The notes beneath the pieces were generated by a model, which was not told the DNA's origin, did not search any database, and saw nothing but the letters and a program-made list of their open reading frames with translations. This document shows, one piece after another, positions 60,772-64,000 of a DNA stretch of 64,000 bases (the stretch's first letter is position 1; every line of letters starts with the position of its first letter). Origin of the DNA: Tetracladium setigerum (lineage: Eukaryota > Ascomycota > Leotiomycetes > Helotiales); the NCBI GenBank assembly GCA_031472005.1, contig PZJY01000004.1, positions 2,950,556 to 3,014,555 of the forward strand, written 5' to 3'. Both the position numbers and the translations under genes were made by a program.

Positions 60772-62182
60772 TCACTTGGGACGTCGTTTTACTCCCTCAT
60801 TCTTGACAAGGTCCCGGTCCTCATCCTGGCCCTCGTCCTCGTCTTCGCTTACCTGGTCGGAACCGGAGTCACATCCGGTCCCACCGGTTTCGACAATCCC
60901 ATCTCGATTGTTGACCGACGATTCAACATCTCCATCCATCGTCGCATCCTCCCCCATGTCCACATCATTCGCTTTCTTTTCTTCGTCTTTATCTCCTTCT
61001 CCCTCAGGCGCTCCGCACTTGCCACCACAGTTCCCTCCACATGCCATGTCCTGCAATTTGACCTTCTCCCGTAATAGCAGCACCTCGCCCAGTACATCTC
61101 TGAATTCATCCTTCAGCATCTGGTTGATGGCTCGTCCTTCCCGCTCGTCCTCTTCCAGCTGCTGGATCTGCGACTTCTTCTTCGTCCTGCATTTCGATGC
61201 TGCTTCGCGATTGCGTTCTAGGAAAGCTTTGTGCTTTTGTGCCTTCACCTCGGCCGAAGGTGGAGCCTTGCGTCTTCGCCTGCGTTTGATTGGTGGTGGT
61301 GGTGGAAGTTGAGTGTCCCCTGAAGTGGTGGGCCCTTGTGATGCTGGTGGCGGAATCGATGCGGATTGTGCTTCTGCTGCTCCCGGACCTTTCCCTCCGG
61401 CAAGCTTTGGGTCAAGTCCTAGGTAGAGTGATGATTCTAGTTGTGAGTGCAGCTGCGGATCGAAATTGGTTGTTGGTACACCGCCTACTTCTGCTCTTAT
61501 ATCCAAGTCCGAAGCCCGGAACGGGCCTGGTTGTTGATGAGCCTCAAAGCTGGTGAAGGAATAGTCCATCGAAAAATCATTGGTGGGGGCTGGTGGAGCT
61601 TGTGGATTGGCATGATTGAGGTCGGTTCTGCGCAGGAAAAGTAATTAGTAAATACAGCAGACATCAACTTCCAACGAAAAAAAATCCATGCAAGAACTGG
61701 TGTGCTTACGACGCTGTAGAATTGGCTGCTCTGGCACGATTGAAACGGTTGTTGATCGCTTTACGAAATTCGGAATACTCATTGCTCTCGACTGGCTTGG
61801 CGGTGACAAAATGCGCTGAATTCCCATCGCTAAATGGCTGTCTTGGGCGTGAAAAGTAATCTGCTGTCACTGATGGCGAAGCTTGCGAAGCAGAAGAAGA
61901 AGTATTCGTGGCCGCTGAAGGACCAGTTGTGAGAGCAGGTGTTTGGGCGGAGGTGACCGCGGCTTCGACAACACCATCGTTTTTGGCGGACAAAATGCCT
62001 GGGGAGTCGAAGGCACTCAAAAAATTATTTCCTGCATCCCAATCATTCTGAGAGAATGCGTAGTCGTCCCCATAGATATCCTTCGCTCTAGGCGTGGTGG
62101 CATAGCCCAAGACGGGATCTTCGAAGGTTTCGTGGGTGATGTCCAGCATCGTGCTCATTTCAGGAGTCAGCGGAGAATCCAT
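60772..62182 (-). CDS. bZIP transcription factor (ATF/CREB-like)
   Basis: Exons 62182-61710 and 61627-60772 total 1329 nt, 442 residues, starting MDSPLTPEMSTMLDITHETF. An in-frame Met 28 codons upstream (62266) would give 470. The basic region ERNREAASKCRTKKK fits the N-x2-A-A-x2-C-R bZIP consensus, preceded by a KRRRRRK nuclear-localisation-like stretch, and is followed by leucine heptads (IQQLEEDEREGRAINQMLKD, VLGEVLLLREKV). A Cys/Gly patch (CGGNCGGKCG) and a very acidic tail follow. The N-terminal half is Ser/Thr/Pro-rich, including RAKDIYGDDYAFSQNDWDAG. ATF/CREB-type factors in fungi govern stress and development. The closest named orthologue is not certain. The intron ends TGCGCAG. Intact. 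Confidence 0.87.
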
Positions 62183-64000
62183 TGTTCTGCCGGGTTGGTG
62201 TGTAGAAAAGAACAATACGCGTGCCTCGTTCACTTTGGCGCGCTCTATCTCGCTCAGGTCGACCAATTCGGAGGATAATGTCTCGCGAAGCTGCTAGCAA
62301 GACATTTGTTTGGTGTTGTTGGATGGCTGCCTCCCAACCTTGAAGGTAATGTGATAGAGAGCGAGAGAGAGCGCGACAGGTAGGCTCGAAATTTATATAT
62401 GGAGTGTAGTAGCTGTAGTGGATGGCCGTTTGAAAAAGAATAGAAAGAATGCAAGATGATGTCGGGATGGGGTGGGTGGCAACAAGAAGAATAAGAATGG
62501 AGGGGATTGTTAAGTCGCACAGGCACAGCAGGACAGAGGGAGCAGGCAGCTCCAGCTCCAGGGGTGTGTGTGATTTGCACAAAGAATCAACACGGCAAAG
62601 CTCAAAATGCCATCTCCTTCTGGCCCAAGCATGCGCCAACTCACCAGAGCCAAGGAGCTTCCTCCCCCCTCCATCCCGCCTACGCCTCGTCCACTTCCAT
62701 TATTTCCGCTCCCTTTTCTTCTTCCTCTTCTTCCTCTTCCTCTTCACACTTCAATACACACACCACTTCGTCACTTCAACACTTCAACACTTCAATCCTT
62801 CTCCACGACGACGACGCCTGCAATCCATCTCAACACGCTCATCCCAAGCCAGAGAACAGGAATCATTACAATAATGGCGATTCGCTGGTTAGAATGCCCT
62901 TAACCCAGATTGGCAGTCTACCGGACCGTTCTCTCCCTCTCTCTCACCCTACTGAAGTCCATCCGACTCTAGATTTTCAGTGGCTCATTGTCGCCACGGC
63001 TGGTCGTCTTCAATGGGGGAGCGTGCCCGGTCGTTACCACAGGAGCTAAGTCCGCACCCTATGGGAAGCGTGGAAATCTCAACGCTGCTGCTCCTCGACG
63101 TCATCCTCAGCTTTTCCTCGAGCATTCTGTGGACTGTGTGGAGAGAGAAAGCTGGGAAGGTTTGGGCAAGGCGCCGGCCGATCAGCAAGGTTCAGCAGGG
63201 GGTGAACAGATCTCCAAGGGCGCCCGGAAATCATCGGATTCCCGCAGTCTCCCAGTCCCAGAAATCGGGCAGAACAGAATCTTCGAGATGTTGAACGAAA
63301 TAAACACCAAAAAAACAAGCACAAATTGTGAGTACAATATTTTTGCTTTTCGCAGCGCAGGAAAGAGAGAAGCTTTTGGAGAGATATGGAAAAGCTGCTG
63401 TATTTTTGTATCATTTGGTTGCACAAACTGCTTCGAAGACTCCTTCTGACCTCATGTGGCACCATGGACCGCCGTTTGGCTGTTTCCTCGTTCCTTGTGC
63501 TGCTCTGTGTGTCTGTTTGTTTGGGTCGCTTGGCTTTACTGTATGTAATAAGCGAGTCGCTGGTCCGAATTCAGCATGAACGGGCGAACTACCAAGCTTT
63601 CTTTCGTTAATTAAGGGGGTGAATTGAACGAGAGCACATGATGGGTCCTCCAAGCTTTGCACTCCCTTCTCTTCCTCCAGCTTCCTCCTCATCCTGCTTT
63701 TGTGGTAAATTGGACTTCGTGAGGGTCCTCTCGAGCTCCTCAACTCCCCCATTCGGCAACATGCTTGACACTGCATGCAAGTCACTGCATTCTTACGCAA
63801 TCCAACCCCTCCAAAATCAGCTGCAAATAATACTTGAAGCTGGTCATCTACACCATCGCAAAGTTTGGCGACAGAGGAGAGGTTACGCGAGTGAGACAGC
63901 TGTGAGTTGTCGTGTAGCTCCTCATTCCTGATGAGCGCAGCAATGGTAAGATCCTCATTTTACTTCATCAGCTTTCTGAACTGACATCCCACTATTTCTG
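62183..64000. other. Upstream region of the bZIP gene; no supported gene to the window end
   Basis: Low-complexity pyrimidine-rich DNA at 62690-62810 (leader-like, TTCCTCTTCTTCC). Frames at 62988-63449 (plus) and 63411-63800 (minus) overlap in shadow fashion and resemble nothing I know. A gene beginning past 63900 cannot be excluded. Confidence 0.4.

Noticed and set aside
1..64000. CRISPR array, prokaryotic operons, replication origin
   Set aside because: Introns and gene content are fungal; the short tandem repeats lack spacers.

Overview
The window is nuclear DNA of a filamentous ascomycete. Evidence: short (about 40-100 nt) GT-AG introns, some with a clear TACTAAT-like branch site; typical fungal genes (Ubc13, Skt5/Chs4, Cbp4, Mtc5/WDR59, Mx-like dynamin, HET relics); and AT-rich, TpA-rich stretches plus C-to-T type nonsense changes that look like repeat-induced point mutation (RIP). 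Protein resemblances recalled from memory point to Leotiomycetes/Helotiales, perhaps Sclerotiniaceae; that placement is inference.

Layout. 0-5.2 kb is a conserved block: partial Mtc5/WDR59 (minus), divergent Ubc13 (plus) and a 588-residue unknown. 5.2-12.4 kb is a decayed zone: relics of duplicated small genes, an AT-rich RIP-like island and a dead beta-lactamase-like hydrolase. 12.5-19.7 kb holds a secreted copper amine oxidase, a broken glycoside-hydrolase-like gene, a truncated gene of an uncharacterised fungal family and a small Cys-rich secreted protein. 21.1-27.5 kb is the most unusual stretch: a HET relic, a C2H2 regulator with one in-frame stop, an OTT_1508-type deaminase-like protein and a full-length Mx-like dynamin GTPase. 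29.6-36 kb carries two convergent C2H2 zinc-finger genes. 37.9-47.8 kb carries a 2403-residue protein joining a ZNFX1-like SF1 helicase to three CbxX/SpoVK-type AAA domains, divergent from an RGG-rich protein of a fungal family of unknown function. 48.6-49.8 kb holds relics of a LINE element, a second dynamin and a second HET-like gene. 51.6-62.2 kb returns to conserved genes: Skt5/Chs4, Cbp4 and a bZIP factor, separated by long microsatellite-rich intergenic DNA.

Two kinds of damage should be kept apart. (a) Single missing or extra bases, mostly in short G or C runs, in genes that otherwise look intact (Mtc5, amine oxidase, deaminase, Chs4). Summing exon lengths shows that adding one base to Chs4 and two to the amine oxidase restores a multiple of three, which suggests sequence errors as much as biology. 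(b) In-frame stops of the CAA/CAG/CGA-to-TAA/TAG/TGA or TGG-to-TAG kind in accessory genes, as expected of RIP or relaxed selection.

The best candidates for an undescribed system are the regulator/deaminase/dynamin cluster (21.7-27.5 kb) and the helicase-AAA fusion with its divergent RGG partner. Both combine protein classes tied elsewhere to nucleic-acid surveillance, but a joint function is hypothesis only.
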